From Streptomyces olivochromogenes (GTDB lineage: Bacteria; Actinomycetota; Actinomycetes; Streptomycetales; Streptomycetaceae): a stretch of DNA of 64,000 nucleotides. The notes under the pieces were generated by a model. The model worked only from the letters and a program-made list of their open reading frames with translations. It did not search any database and was not told where the DNA came from. Location of the stretch: assembly GCF_001514115.1 (NCBI RefSeq), contig NZ_KQ948458.1, positions 1 to 64,000 on the forward strand, read 5' to 3'. How positions within the stretch are numbered: the first letter of the stretch is position 1; each line of letters begins with the position of its first letter. Of this stretch, positions 1-8,814 are shown piece by piece. Made by a program: the position numbers and the translations under genes.

Positions 1-13
1 AAATTTTGAGAAG

Positions 14-54
14 AGCCCCAACTTCGGGTAGGTACCCGAAGTTGGGGCTTTTTT
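14..54 (+). terminator. Strong intrinsic terminator
   Basis: A perfect 17-bp inverted repeat (14-30 against 33-49) is followed directly by five T residues (50-54). The T-tract lies on the plus-strand side, so it should end a plus-strand transcript entering from left of the window. The side facing the minus strand lacks a T-tract, so it is a weaker stop for the phosphatidyltransferase gene. Confidence 0.9.
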
Positions 55-154
55 GCGTTCACCTTCGGTGCCCTGGCTGCGGGGGGCGGCGGGGTGCATG
101 CGGGGCCGAACAGCAGCCCCGCATGCCCTCACTCGTTCACTTCAGGCGACTCGG

Positions 155-916
155 TTACTTCAGGCGGGACGACGCGACGATCGAGACGATGTGCGCGGGG
201 ACCAGCAGCCAGACGATCGCCGTCACGGCCACGGTCGCGATCTTCGTCGCCGTCAGGTCGCCGAGCGCCAGGTCGACGATCGCCGTCACGAGCAGCAGGA
301 TGGTGCACTCGATGCCGTTGACCAGGCGGTGGAGGCCGACGGCCGAGGTGAGGCGGCGGACCCGGGCAAGGCCGCTGGAGCGCGGGACGACGGACTGGTC
401 GGTGGCCTTCTGCATGCCACTGTCGGAGCGGGCCACGTGGACGAGGTCGGAGGACGACTTCAGGAGCAGCACGCCGATCGCGGCCGCCAGGCCGGCCACC
501 AGGTAGAGGTTCAGGCCGAGTTCGGCGGCGCGGATGCCCATGCCGACCATGACCGCGGCGTCGGCGAGATAGGCGCCGAGGCGGTCCAGGTAGACGCCGA
601 GCGGGCTGAACTGGCGTCGCCAGCGGGCCACTTCGCCGTCCACACAGTCCAGGAGCAGATACAACTGCATGAAGAGGACGGACAGTACGGCGCCGCCCAG
701 GCCGGGGACGACCAGGGCGACTCCGGAAAGTACGCCCGCGAAGACCATGACCGTCGTGATCTGGTTCGGCGAGACGCGGGTCCCCAGCATCAGCCGGGTC
801 ACCCGCAGGGAGAGCGATCGCATGTAAAGGCGGCCGGCCCAGTGTTCCGCCCTGCTCTCCAGCTTGCCCGCGGGGTGGATGACCTCGCGGAGTTCCTCTA
901 GTTGGACCTTGGTCAT
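155..916 (-). CDS. CDP-alcohol phosphatidyltransferase family membrane protein
   Basis: Predicted 253-aa integral membrane enzyme of the CDP-alcohol phosphatidyltransferase family, which transfers a phosphatidyl-type group from a CDP-activated lipid to an alcohol. The family signature is visible as DCVDGEVARWRRQFSPLGVYLDRLGAYLAD, which fits D-x2-D-G-x2-A-R-x8-G-x3-D-x3-D with the usual metal-binding aspartates. Several hydrophobic helices follow. The ATG at 916 was chosen because GGGGAGAAAG sits just upstream; a much longer open frame runs upstream but lacks family sequence. It is divergent from the acetyltransferase at 1040. The alcohol substrate cannot be told from sequence. Confidence 0.85.
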   Translation of the reverse strand: MTKVQLEELREVIHPAGKLESRAEHWAGRLYMRSLSLRVTRLMLGTRVSPNQITTVMVFAGVLSGVALVVPGLGGAVLSVLFMQLYLLLDCVDGEVARWRRQFSPLGVYLDRLGAYLADAAVMVGMGIRAAELGLNLYLVAGLAAAIGVLLLKSSSDLVHVARSDSGMQKATDQSVVPRSSGLARVRRLTSAVGLHRLVNGIECTILLLVTAIVDLALGDLTATKIATVAVTAIVWLLVPAHIVSIVASSRLK

Positions 917-1039
917 GCGGCTTTCTCCCCTGGAATCAATGTGAGTACAGGGAAGAGCATGACGGGGTCCCGGACGGCGGGGATCGGCAGGGTGGAATTC
1001 AGATGAGCGATGGCGAACGCGAAGACTACGGTGGGTTCC

Positions 1040-1582
1040 ATGAACCATGTGATTCGTTCCATAAGAGCCGACGAGTGGCCCGCGGCCAAGGAGTTGCGGC
1101 TTGCCGCCCTGCGGGACCCCGTCGCGCATCTCGCGTTCCTGGAGACCTACGAGCAGGCGGCGGCCCGGCCCGACTCGTTCTGGCAGGAGCGGGCGGCGGG
1201 GGCCGCCGAGGGGGACGGGGCGCGGCAGTTCGTCGCGGTCGGGCCGGGCGGGGTGTGGGCGGGTTCCGTGGTCATGCTGGCCGAGAAGGCCGGGCAGCGG
1301 GACTTCTTCGAGGCCGTGATCGACCAGGACCAGGGGCACCTGGTGGGTGTCTTCGTGCGGGCCGAGCACCGGGGGAGCGGTGTGACGGACGCGCTCGTCG
1401 ACGGCGCTCTCGCCTGGGCCTGGGAGCGCGGGCTCGAGCGTGTACGGCTGTTCGTGCATGAGAAGAACGGGCGCGCCGAGGCCTTCTACCGCAGGGCGGG
1501 GTTCGTGCCGACCGGGGGATCCGTGGCATCCCAGGGGAACGAGGGGACCCGGGATCTGGAGTTTGTGATCGCCAGGCCGTAG
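1040..1582 (+). CDS. GNAT family N-acetyltransferase
   Basis: About 180-aa acetyl-CoA-dependent N-acetyltransferase. The C-terminal half carries the GNAT core: a beta strand and acetyl-CoA loop around GVFVRAEHRGSGVTDALV (R/Q-x-x-G-x-G/A motif as EHRGSGV) and the late strand-helix RVRLFVHEKNGRAEAFYRRAGF. The acceptor is unknown. I prefer the ATG at 1040, preceded by GGTGGG and directly opening the domain (MNHVIRS); an in-frame ATG at 1010 would add ten residues. It ends 23 bp from the convergent type IV cluster and appears monocistronic. Confidence 0.85.
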   Translation: MNHVIRSIRADEWPAAKELRLAALRDPVAHLAFLETYEQAAARPDSFWQERAAGAAEGDGARQFVAVGPGGVWAGSVVMLAEKAGQRDFFEAVIDQDQGHLVGVFVRAEHRGSGVTDALVDGALAWAWERGLERVRLFVHEKNGRAEAFYRRAGFVPTGGSVASQGNEGTRDLEFVIARP

Positions 1583-1605
1583 GTGTCGTCTGACCGTAGC
1601 TGTCG

Positions 1606-3135
1606 TCAGACCGGGAGTTCGTGCTGGGGCCAGCGGGCCCTGGCCTGTTCCTGGGAGCGGAGGAGGGCCAGGGTGGGCAGGCCCTGGTCGGCTCCGGTGG
1701 CGAGCAGCTCCGGGAGCTGGGGGAGCGGGGCCACCGCGGCGACGTCGTCCAGGACGAGCGTAAGTGGTGGGTCGAGGCGACCGGAGGATGACCGTTCGGC
1801 CATGCGCCGGCCGCGCTCGACCACGCTTGAGGCGAGGGCCGTCAGGAGCGGCATCGCGCCGGGGTTCGCCTTGGGGTCCTCGATGGGTTCACCGACCACA
1901 TAGAGCGTGCCCCCTTCGTTGACGAAGGAATCCAGCGTGAGGGCGTCACTTCGGTTCGGGGTGCAGGATTCGCGGACGTTGACCGTGAACAGGGCGGACA
2001 GGGCGCGGGCCGTCAACTCCTGCGCTATGTCGCGGCGTTCCGGGTGTGAGGTGAGGGCGGCCTCGAGTTCGCCCGCCGCGCCGGAGGCGGCCTTGGGGTT
2101 CGTGCGGAGGGCTCGTACGGCGTCCTGTACCTGGGTGCCCTGGGCCCAGCGGTGGACGTGGCGGAAGGCCTTGCCCTCCACCGCGGCGGCGTGCAGATAG
2201 CTGCGCAGGAGCGTTTCGGCGACGTCGGCCATGGCCTGGTCGACCTTGGCGGTGGGGCGTACGGGGCCGAGGAGGGCGATGGCTCTTTGCGCGGCCGTCG
2301 CCTTGTCCTCGCAGCCGCTGGAGGGGGACCAGTGGAGGCGGGCCGGGGTGTCGCAGAGGTGGGAGGGGTCGTAGAGGAGGACGGGGCCGAGTTTGGCTCT
2401 GGCGTCCTTGGTTTCCGACCAGATGGCGGGGTTGGAGGTGACCACCAGGGCGGGGCCGTCCGCGTCTCGTACGGCTTGGGTCGCGGTGGTGTGGCGGGTT
2501 TCCGGTGGGGCGAGGATGAGCGCGGCTGCGGTGCGATTTCTTTCCCACCCACCCAGCCGTTTGCCGTCCACCGCCAAGGGCGCCGTCGAAAACGTCGGCT
2601 GCGGCGCCTCCTTGGGCAGCTCGGCCGGTTGCGGCTCGGGTCGCGGCAGCGGGACCTCGTGATGCGGGGGGACCTGTTCGGCGGCGGGAGTCGGAGCCGG
2701 TTCGGGCACCTCTGCCGGAGCCGGAGCCGGCGTCGGCGTCGGTCTCGCGTACGCCCCCGCCTTCCGTCTCGCTCGGACCGCACGCCACCGTGCCCACGTC
2801 CCCATCACGAAGATGGTCATCACGACCAGCACCATCAACTGGCCGATGAACAGGCCCCAGAAGAGCCCGTACCCCGAGAGCTGGTCCGCGGGGGTGTCCG
2901 GCCAGGAGCCCGTCACGTCGTGCGGGTGCCCGATCAGATGCCGCAGGGCCAGCGGCGTACGGGCGAAGGTGACCGCGTTCGGCCAGGCGCCGTGGGCGAA
3001 CCAGCCGGCGAGCCCGGTGGCCGACCAGATCAGGAAGGTCATGCCGAGCAGGAAGGCGAGCACCCCGACCAGCAGGCCGTCGGGGATGCCGCCCTCGCTC
3101 TCCGCCTTGCGGCGGTCCCGCCCGTCCCGGCTCAT
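1606..3135 (-). CDS. VirD4/TraG-like type IV coupling protein with degenerate P-loop
   Basis: A 509-aa membrane protein, last gene of the type IV-like operon. Two transmembrane helices (about residues 20-46 and 91-115) flank an extracytoplasmic loop, followed by a Pro/Ala-rich linker (130-180) and a cytoplasmic domain of VirD4/TraG type. The Walker B region (TLVLDDVAAVAPL, about 459-471) and the following LATGADQGLPTLALLRSQEQ stretch match the family layout. The Walker A position reads APPETRHT (about 209-216), where coupling proteins have G-x-T-G-x-G-K-T, so the catalytic lysine is replaced by His. ATP hydrolysis may therefore be lost or supplied by the VirB4 partner. Its ATG lies 1 nt beyond the stop of the VirB4-like gene. 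Confidence 0.75.
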   Translation of the reverse strand: MSRDGRDRRKAESEGGIPDGLLVGVLAFLLGMTFLIWSATGLAGWFAHGAWPNAVTFARTPLALRHLIGHPHDVTGSWPDTPADQLSGYGLFWGLFIGQLMVLVVMTIFVMGTWARWRAVRARRKAGAYARPTPTPAPAPAEVPEPAPTPAAEQVPPHHEVPLPRPEPQPAELPKEAPQPTFSTAPLAVDGKRLGGWERNRTAAALILAPPETRHTTATQAVRDADGPALVVTSNPAIWSETKDARAKLGPVLLYDPSHLCDTPARLHWSPSSGCEDKATAAQRAIALLGPVRPTAKVDQAMADVAETLLRSYLHAAAVEGKAFRHVHRWAQGTQVQDAVRALRTNPKAASGAAGELEAALTSHPERRDIAQELTARALSALFTVNVRESCTPNRSDALTLDSFVNEGGTLYVVGEPIEDPKANPGAMPLLTALASSVVERGRRMAERSSSGRLDPPLTLVLDDVAAVAPLPQLPELLATGADQGLPTLALLRSQEQARARWPQHELPV

Positions 3136-3136
3136 C

Positions 3137-4561
3137 TCACGCCACCGTGGACTCGGACGAACCGTCGAGATCGGCGAGGTGTTGCTCCACGAAGGCCGCG
3201 GCGCGTTCCTCGGCCTCGAGTTCGGCGGCGCGCAGCGCGTCGTCGGCGAGATGGTCGGCGGAGGACTCGGTCATGGCGCGGTCGGTGAAGACGAGGGGGC
3301 GTTCGGTCTCGGTGATGAGGTGTTTGACCACCTGGACGTTGCCGTTGACGTCCCAGACGGCGATACCGGGCGTCAGGGTCGGGATGATCTCGACGGCCCA
3401 CCGGGGCAGGCCGATCACCCGGCCCGTCGCCCGTGCCTCGTCCGCCTTCTGGGCGTAGATCGTCCGGGTGGACGCCATCTTCAGGATCGCGGCCGCCTCC
3501 TTGGCCGCGGCGCCGTCCACCACGTCGGACAGGTGGTGGACGACCGCCACGAAGGACAGACCCAGGCGTCGGCCGAACTTCAGCAGGCGCTGGAAGAGCT
3601 GGGCCACGAAGGGGCTGTTGATGATGTGCCACGCCTCCTCCACCAGGAAGATGCGCTTCTTGCGGTCGGGGCGGATCCAGGTGTGTTCCAGCCACACGCC
3701 GACGATCGCCATCAGGATCGGCATGGCGATGGAGTTGCGGTCGATGTGGGAGAGGTCGAAGACGATGAGGGGCGCGTCGAGGTCGATGCCCACCGTCGTG
3801 GGACCGTCGAACATGCCCCTGAGGTCACCGTCGACCAGGCGGTCGAGGACCAGGGCGACGTCCAGGCCCCATGCCCGTACGTCGTCTATGGCGACGTTCA
3901 TCGCCTCGGCCGACTCGGGCTCGGGGTGCCGTAGTTGCTCGACGATGTCCATCAGTACGGGCTGACGCTCGACGATCGTCTCGTTGACATAGGCGTGTGC
4001 GACCTTGAGGGCGAAGCCGGAGCGCTCGTCGAGGCCGTGGCCCATCGCGACCTCGATGATGGTGCGCAGCAGGGCCAGCTGGCCCGTCGTCGTGATCGCC
4101 GGGTCGAGCGGGTTGAGGCGGATGCCCATGTCCAGGGCCGCTGTCGGGTCCAGGCGGATGGGAGTTATTCCCAGCTCTTCCGCGATGAGGTTCCACTCGC
4201 CGACGCCGTCCTCGCCCTGTGCGTCGAGCACGACGACCTGGCGGTCGCGGAAGCGCAGCTGGCGCAGGACGTAGGTCTTCTCGAGCGCCGACTTGCCGTT
4301 GCCGGACTCGCCGAGCACCAGCCAGTGGGGCGCGGGGAGCTGCTGGCCGTACAGCTGGAAGGGGTCGTAGATGTAGCCCTTCCCGGAGTACACCTCGCGT
4401 CCGATGATGACGCCCGAGTCGCCGAGGCCGGGTGCGGCGGTCGGCAGGTAGACCGCCTGGGCCTGGCCCGTGGAGGTGCGCACGGGCAGGCGGGTCGTCT
4501 CGACCTTGCCGAAGAGGAAGCCCGTGAAGGCGTCAGTCGCGGCGGACAGCGGATCCCGCAT
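3137..4561 (-). CDS. VirB4-like type IV secretion ATPase
   Basis: A 474-aa cytoplasmic ATPase of the VirB4/TraC superfamily that probably energises the secretion-like apparatus. Walker A is intact (GESGNGKS, about 84-91) and Walker B is RIFLVEEAW (about 303-311). LKFGRRLGLSFVAVVHHLSDVV and TRTIYAQ are typical downstream family blocks. It is shorter than classic VirB4 (about 800 aa) because the N-terminal portion seems to be carried by the neighbouring 519-aa protein. The ATG at 4561 lies 15 nt after the upstream stop, with GGGG about 12 nt ahead. The frame continues upstream without homology. The C-terminus is an acidic Ala/Glu-rich tail. Confidence 0.85.
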   Translation of the reverse strand: MRDPLSAATDAFTGFLFGKVETTRLPVRTSTGQAQAVYLPTAAPGLGDSGVIIGREVYSGKGYIYDPFQLYGQQLPAPHWLVLGESGNGKSALEKTYVLRQLRFRDRQVVVLDAQGEDGVGEWNLIAEELGITPIRLDPTAALDMGIRLNPLDPAITTTGQLALLRTIIEVAMGHGLDERSGFALKVAHAYVNETIVERQPVLMDIVEQLRHPEPESAEAMNVAIDDVRAWGLDVALVLDRLVDGDLRGMFDGPTTVGIDLDAPLIVFDLSHIDRNSIAMPILMAIVGVWLEHTWIRPDRKKRIFLVEEAWHIINSPFVAQLFQRLLKFGRRLGLSFVAVVHHLSDVVDGAAAKEAAAILKMASTRTIYAQKADEARATGRVIGLPRWAVEIIPTLTPGIAVWDVNGNVQVVKHLITETERPLVFTDRAMTESSADHLADDALRAAELEAEERAAAFVEQHLADLDGSSESTVA

Positions 4562-4575
4562 CAGAACATCAGCCC

Positions 4576-6135
4576 CTACCTGCGGATTCCGGTGGCGAAC
4601 GGCAGTGTGTTGACGAAGGCCCGGTGGTGCTCGCGGTCGCACCACTCCAGCTTCAGATACGACTTTCCGGCGGAGGCGCGGATGGTGCGCTTGTCGCGGG
4701 CGAGGGCCTCCGGGGAGCGGGAGCTGACCGTGATGTAGCCGACGAGGTTGACGCCGGCGGCGCCGCTCGCGAGGTCCTCGCCGCGCTGGTCCAGGCGGTT
4801 GTGGGAGGCGATGTCGCGGGGGTCGACCGTGCGGTTCATCTTCAGCTGGCGGCTGGCCTCGGCGTCGTCGTTCGTCTTCTCCGTCAGCATGCGCTCGATG
4901 GCGACCTCGGTGGGTTCGAGGTCCATCGTGACGGCGACGGTACGGATGACGTCCGGGGTGTGGACCAGGAGCGGGGCCAGGAAGTTCACGCCGACCGGGG
5001 TCATCGGCCATTCCTTCACCCAGGCCGTGGCGTGGCACCAGGGGGCGCGGGTGGAGGACTCGCGGGTCTTCGCCTGGAGGTAGGTGGGCTCCATGGCGTC
5101 GAGCTCGGCGGGCCAGGCATTGCGTTTCGTCATCGCCTGGATGTGGTCGATCGGGTGGTCGGGGTCGTACATGGAGTGCACGAGGGAGGCCAGTCGCCCC
5201 TGACCGAGCGGCTGGCGTACGCGGATGTCGGCTTCCTGGAGGCGCGAGCAGATGTCGGTCAGCTCGCGCGCCATGACGACGGCGAGCCCGGCGTCGCGGT
5301 CCAGCTTCCTGCCGCCCTGGGGACGGGCGGCGCGCGCCATGGCCTGGGCCTCGGCGGCGAGTTCACGGTTGTAGTGCATGCACGCGACGAGGTAGGCGCG
5401 GTGCTGCTCGCTGCTGGTGGACACCATGGACTGGAGCTGGTCGTAGGACTGCTGGAGCCAGGCCGGTGCCTTCTCGTCCCCGCGCTGGGAGACGTCCTTG
5501 GCGTGGGCGTCCGGGTCGGCGGGGAGGGTGCGGGCGAGCATCTGGAGGCGGGTGACGAAGCCGTCGCCGTTCGCCACGTGCTTGAGCAGCGTGCCGAAGC
5601 GGTCGACGAGGGCCTCCTGGTCCTCGCTGTCGCGCAGGCCGACGCCCGGGCCCTCGATCTCGATCGCGGCGGTGACGGTGCGGCGGTCGGCGTGCAGGAG
5701 TACGGCGATCTCGTCGGGGCCGAAGGGGGCCGCGAGCCAGGAGATCCGGCCGATGCCGGGCGGCGGCCCGATCTCGACCTCCTTGCCGTCCAGACGCGTA
5801 CCGGCCTCCTGGACGGTGCTGCGGTACGCCGTGCCGCTGCGCAGGTTGCGCTTGTAACTGCGGTTGATCTCGAACCACTTGTAGAACGTGCGGCGCTTGT
5901 ACGGGATGTACACCGCGGCGATGGCCACCAGTGGGAAGCCCATCAGCAGCACGATCCGCAGGGACAGGACGGGGACGAGCAAGCCGCACATCATGCCGAG
6001 GAACGCGCCCGCGATGATGAGCGCGATCTCGCCGGACTCTCGGTTCCGGCCGACGATCGCGTTCGGCCGGGCGCGGCCGATCAGATATGTACGGCGGGGC
6101 GTGACCGGATGGGACACGTGGGAATCGGTCGTCAA
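4576..6135 (-). CDS. VirB3/VirB4-N-like (SCO6880-type) membrane protein of type IV cluster
   Basis: A 519-aa protein with two adjacent N-terminal transmembrane helices (about 37-57 and 60-78), as in VirB3/PrgI/TcpE proteins, followed by a large soluble region resembling the N-terminal domain of VirB4-class ATPases. No P-loop is present. I recall the family as SCO6880-type in actinobacteria. The start is a TTG at 6135 that overlaps the upstream TGA (TTGA), with GGAGG 9 nt before it, so translation is probably coupled to the VirB6-like gene. Together with the 474-aa ATPase it looks like a split VirB3-VirB4. Confidence 0.75.
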   Translation of the reverse strand: MTTDSHVSHPVTPRRTYLIGRARPNAIVGRNRESGEIALIIAGAFLGMMCGLLVPVLSLRIVLLMGFPLVAIAAVYIPYKRRTFYKWFEINRSYKRNLRSGTAYRSTVQEAGTRLDGKEVEIGPPPGIGRISWLAAPFGPDEIAVLLHADRRTVTAAIEIEGPGVGLRDSEDQEALVDRFGTLLKHVANGDGFVTRLQMLARTLPADPDAHAKDVSQRGDEKAPAWLQQSYDQLQSMVSTSSEQHRAYLVACMHYNRELAAEAQAMARAARPQGGRKLDRDAGLAVVMARELTDICSRLQEADIRVRQPLGQGRLASLVHSMYDPDHPIDHIQAMTKRNAWPAELDAMEPTYLQAKTRESSTRAPWCHATAWVKEWPMTPVGVNFLAPLLVHTPDVIRTVAVTMDLEPTEVAIERMLTEKTNDDAEASRQLKMNRTVDPRDIASHNRLDQRGEDLASGAAGVNLVGYITVSSRSPEALARDKRTIRASAGKSYLKLEWCDREHHRAFVNTLPFATGIRR

Positions 6136-7469
6136 CGCCCTTCACCTCCCGTGCGGTTGGTACTGCTGCTGTTGCGGGTGTTGCCGGTACGTGGTGGGGG
6201 TGCGGCGGAGGGGACAGATCCGCCGCCTCCGTTCGGCGTACGGGTGCTGTGGGCGGACACGCCTCCGGAGACGGGGTTCGCGGGGCGCGGCTGGCTGTTG
6301 CCGCCGCCCGCGCCGCCTGAGCCGTTGTTGTCGGCGCGGGTGCTGTGGGTCTTGATGCCCTGGGCGACTAGGGTGGCGGGGGAGCTGATCACGGCCGCGG
6401 CCTTGCCTTCGGCGCCCTGCATGATGCGGTTGTTGCGGCCGTTTGCGATCTCGTCGCCGAAGCCGGGCACGAAGCGGTAGATCATCGCGCTGGCGAAGAT
6501 GGCGAGCAGGATGATCGCGAGGCCGGAGACGACGGCGGAGAAGGAGTCCGGGCCGCCGTTGGTCGACAGTGCGCCGGCGAGGCCCAGCACGATCACGATG
6601 ACCGGTTTGACCAGGATGACGGCGATCATGATGCCGGCCCAGCGGCGGACGTGGCCCCACAGGTTCTTGTCGACGAGCCCGGCGTAGACGACGGTGCCGA
6701 GCAGGGCGCCGACGTACAGCAGGGCGGCGCGGATGACGAGCTCCAGCCACAGGACGCCCGCGGCCAGGATCGACACCAGGGAGACGACGATCAGCATGAT
6801 CGGGCCGCCGCCGATGTTCTCGCCCTTGGCGAGGGCGCCGGAGAAGGTGCCGAAGAAGGTGTCGGTCTGGTTGCCGGTGGTCTTGGCGAGGACGTCGGTG
6901 ACGCCGTCGCTGGCCGAGACGACGGTGTAGAGGATCAGCGGGGTGAACGCCGACGCCAGCACCGTGAGCCAGAGGAAGCCGATCGCCTCGGAGATCGCGG
7001 TGCCGAGGGGGACGCCTCGCACCGCCCGCTTCGCCACGGCCAGCAGCCACAGGAGGAGGGTGAGGATGGTGGACGCGGCGAAGACCACGGCGTACTGCTG
7101 GAGGAACTTCTGGTTCGTGAAGTCGACGTTCGCCGTGTCCTTGACCGCCGCGGAGAGCTTGTCGATGGTCCAGGACGCGGCCTCGGCGCAGCCCTTGGCC
7201 AGCGAGGAGAGGGGGTCGAGCGTGGAGGTGGTACCGGGGTCGGTGGTGGCGCCGCCGGTGCTGCCCTTTTCGCAGTACTTCTTGGCCTCGCCGGAGATGA
7301 GCCTGCACGAGTCGGTCGAGGCGCTCGCACTGGGACTGGGACTGGGGCTCGAGTTCGGCGTCGGGCTCGGTGGAGCCGCGTAGGCCTGGGATGCCAGCAG
7401 AACGACCGCGGTCTGTACGGCCGCGACGGCGCTGGTGAGCCTGAGTACACGGCGTGGGCTACCGGGCAT
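6132..7469 (-). CDS. VirB6/TrbL-like polytopic membrane protein
   Basis: A 445-aa secreted-then-polytopic protein. A signal peptide (MPGSPRRVLRLTSAV... ending near AYA) is followed by a Ser/Pro-rich segment, a short Cys-containing region (DSCRLISGEAKKYC), then five to six hydrophobic helices between about residues 125 and 350, and a disordered Gly/Asn/Thr-rich tail. This topology fits VirB6/TrbL channel components of type IV systems. The ATG at 7469 overlaps the end of the VirB8-like gene by 11 nt and has GAGGG 7 nt upstream. Assignment rests on topology and neighbours more than on motifs. Confidence 0.7.
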   Translation of the reverse strand: MPGSPRRVLRLTSAVAAVQTAVVLLASQAYAAPPSPTPNSSPSPSPSASASTDSCRLISGEAKKYCEKGSTGGATTDPGTTSTLDPLSSLAKGCAEAASWTIDKLSAAVKDTANVDFTNQKFLQQYAVVFAASTILTLLLWLLAVAKRAVRGVPLGTAISEAIGFLWLTVLASAFTPLILYTVVSASDGVTDVLAKTTGNQTDTFFGTFSGALAKGENIGGGPIMLIVVSLVSILAAGVLWLELVIRAALLYVGALLGTVVYAGLVDKNLWGHVRRWAGIMIAVILVKPVIVIVLGLAGALSTNGGPDSFSAVVSGLAIILLAIFASAMIYRFVPGFGDEIANGRNNRIMQGAEGKAAAVISSPATLVAQGIKTHSTRADNNGSGGAGGGNSQPRPANPVSGGVSAHSTRTPNGGGGSVPSAAPPPRTGNTRNSSSTNRTGGEGR

Positions 7470-8319
7470 AAGTGAACCCTCCGTACTCCTCGATGACCTT
7501 GCTGATCTCGTCGGAGGTGGCGGCCTTGTCGTCGCCGGGGACCGGGGCGGGGCCGTCCTTCTGCGAGTCGGTGACGATCTTCCAGTCCCCGTCGGACCAC
7601 TGGAGCTCGAAGGTCCACGTCTTCCACGTCGAGGTGACGGGGTCGGTCGAGTTCTGCGCGGACATTCCGATGAGTCCCAGGTACCAGACCGACACCTTGG
7701 CGTCGGTGGCGCTGTACTGCTCGACCTTGCTGCCGACGGGGATCGTGCGGGAGACGAAGGTGCTGCCCCGGGGCGCGTTGCCGGCCGCGTCGAGTCCCAG
7801 CTTGTTGAGGAAGCCCGTCGAGTAGGCGTCGTCCAGCGGGCCCTGGAGGCGGCCGGCCGCGGCGGAGGTGTAGAGGGTGTCGACCAGATGGTGCCGACCG
7901 GCCTTCTGGAACATGCTCGTCGACCCCAGCGCCACCGCGTAGTTGGCCGCCGCGCTCTGTGCGCCCTGCTCGCTGTGCGCGAACCCCGTGGGGATGCCCC
8001 CGGTGTTCGTGTCCACCGGGCGTTGGCCCGAGGGGGCCGTGGGGGAGGTCTTGGTGGCGTTGCCGCCTGCGTTGCCGGTTCCGGAGGAGGAAGAGGAATC
8101 GTCTCCTCCACGGTTCGCGAAGGCGATGGCCGCGATGAGGAGGACGACGACGCCGACCACCGTCACCAGGCTCCGCGAGGAGGAGCGGCCGCGGCGGGCG
8201 CCGCCGTAGACGTCTCCGGGGCGGTCGGGGAGGCGGGTCCGGGTCTGGCCCGTCCCTCCGTATCCCCCGTCGTCGCCGCGGGAGCCGTCCCCGTATCCGG
8301 GTTCGTCACCGAGACTCAT
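7459..8319 (-). CDS. VirB8/TcpC-like bitopic membrane protein
   Basis: A 286-aa protein with a short Gly/Arg/Asp-rich cytoplasmic N-terminus, one transmembrane helix (about 50-68), a Ser/Gly/Thr linker, and a C-terminal extracytoplasmic domain. The sequence AAANYAVALGSTSMF followed by a strand-rich region ending in TWTFELQWSDGDWKIV resembles the NTF2-like fold of VirB8/TcpC conjugation proteins. It is second in the minus-strand cluster, after the two-helix protein and before the VirB6-like gene. It would act as a nucleation protein bridging membrane and wall if the system is functional. Confidence 0.7.
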   Translation of the reverse strand: MSLGDEPGYGDGSRGDDGGYGGTGQTRTRLPDRPGDVYGGARRGRSSSRSLVTVVGVVVLLIAAIAFANRGGDDSSSSSGTGNAGGNATKTSPTAPSGQRPVDTNTGGIPTGFAHSEQGAQSAAANYAVALGSTSMFQKAGRHHLVDTLYTSAAAGRLQGPLDDAYSTGFLNKLGLDAAGNAPRGSTFVSRTIPVGSKVEQYSATDAKVSVWYLGLIGMSAQNSTDPVTSTWKTWTFELQWSDGDWKIVTDSQKDGPAPVPGDDKAATSDEISKVIEEYGGFTYAR

Positions 8320-8505
8320 GTCGCGTACGCCCCCTCAACCTCTTCCTGAACCGCGTAGTACGACGGTAGTCGTGCTGGTTCCCGCGCGGACGCGGTGTGG
8401 TGACTCGACATCAGGGAAACGCAACCTCAGCCGGTGGGCACGACGGACGGGTGGGTCGGACAGGGAAGGAGGAGATGAGGTGAGGAGCCGGGTGCCCGGC
8501 CGAAG

Positions 8506-8814
8506 CTAGACGGCCATGCCGTACACGATGGTGAAGAGCGTGCCGAGGGAGCCGATGATGAAGACCCCGGTGAGGCCCGCGATGATCAGACCCTTGCCCT
8601 GTTCGGCGCTGAACGTGTCACGGAGCGCCGTTGCCCCGATACGTTGCTTCGCCGCTCCCCAGATCGCGATCCCGAGGCAGAGCAGGATGGCGACGGCCAT
8701 CACGACCTGGATCATCGTCTTGGCCTCGTTGCCCAGGCTGCCGAAGGGACCCCAGTCCGGGGCGATTCCGCCGATGATTGTGGTGATGTCGCCCTTGTCG
8801 GCTGCGAAAAGCAT
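8506..8814 (-). CDS. Small two-helix membrane protein, VirB2-like pilin candidate
   Basis: A 102-aa protein opening the type IV-like cluster. It has two hydrophobic helices (about 33-54 and 75-99) separated by a short polar loop with basic residues (AAKQRIGATALRDTF), the arrangement of VirB2/TrbC-type pilins. No classical signal peptide is seen. The ATG at 8814 follows GGGGCGGTGAC. The same frame stays open to 9045, but that extension has no family character. The pilin idea is inference from topology and position; it could equally be a small channel component. A 186-bp gap separates it from the VirB8-like gene. Confidence 0.65.
   Translation of the reverse strand: MLFAADKGDITTIIGGIAPDWGPFGSLGNEAKTMIQVVMAVAILLCLGIAIWGAAKQRIGATALRDTFSAEQGKGLIIAGLTGVFIIGSLGTLFTIVYGMAV

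Noticed and set aside
4624..6480. 618-codon plus-strand frame opposite the type IV-like cluster
   Set aside because: Antisense shadow; the composition is not protein-like and the opposite strand has domain matches.
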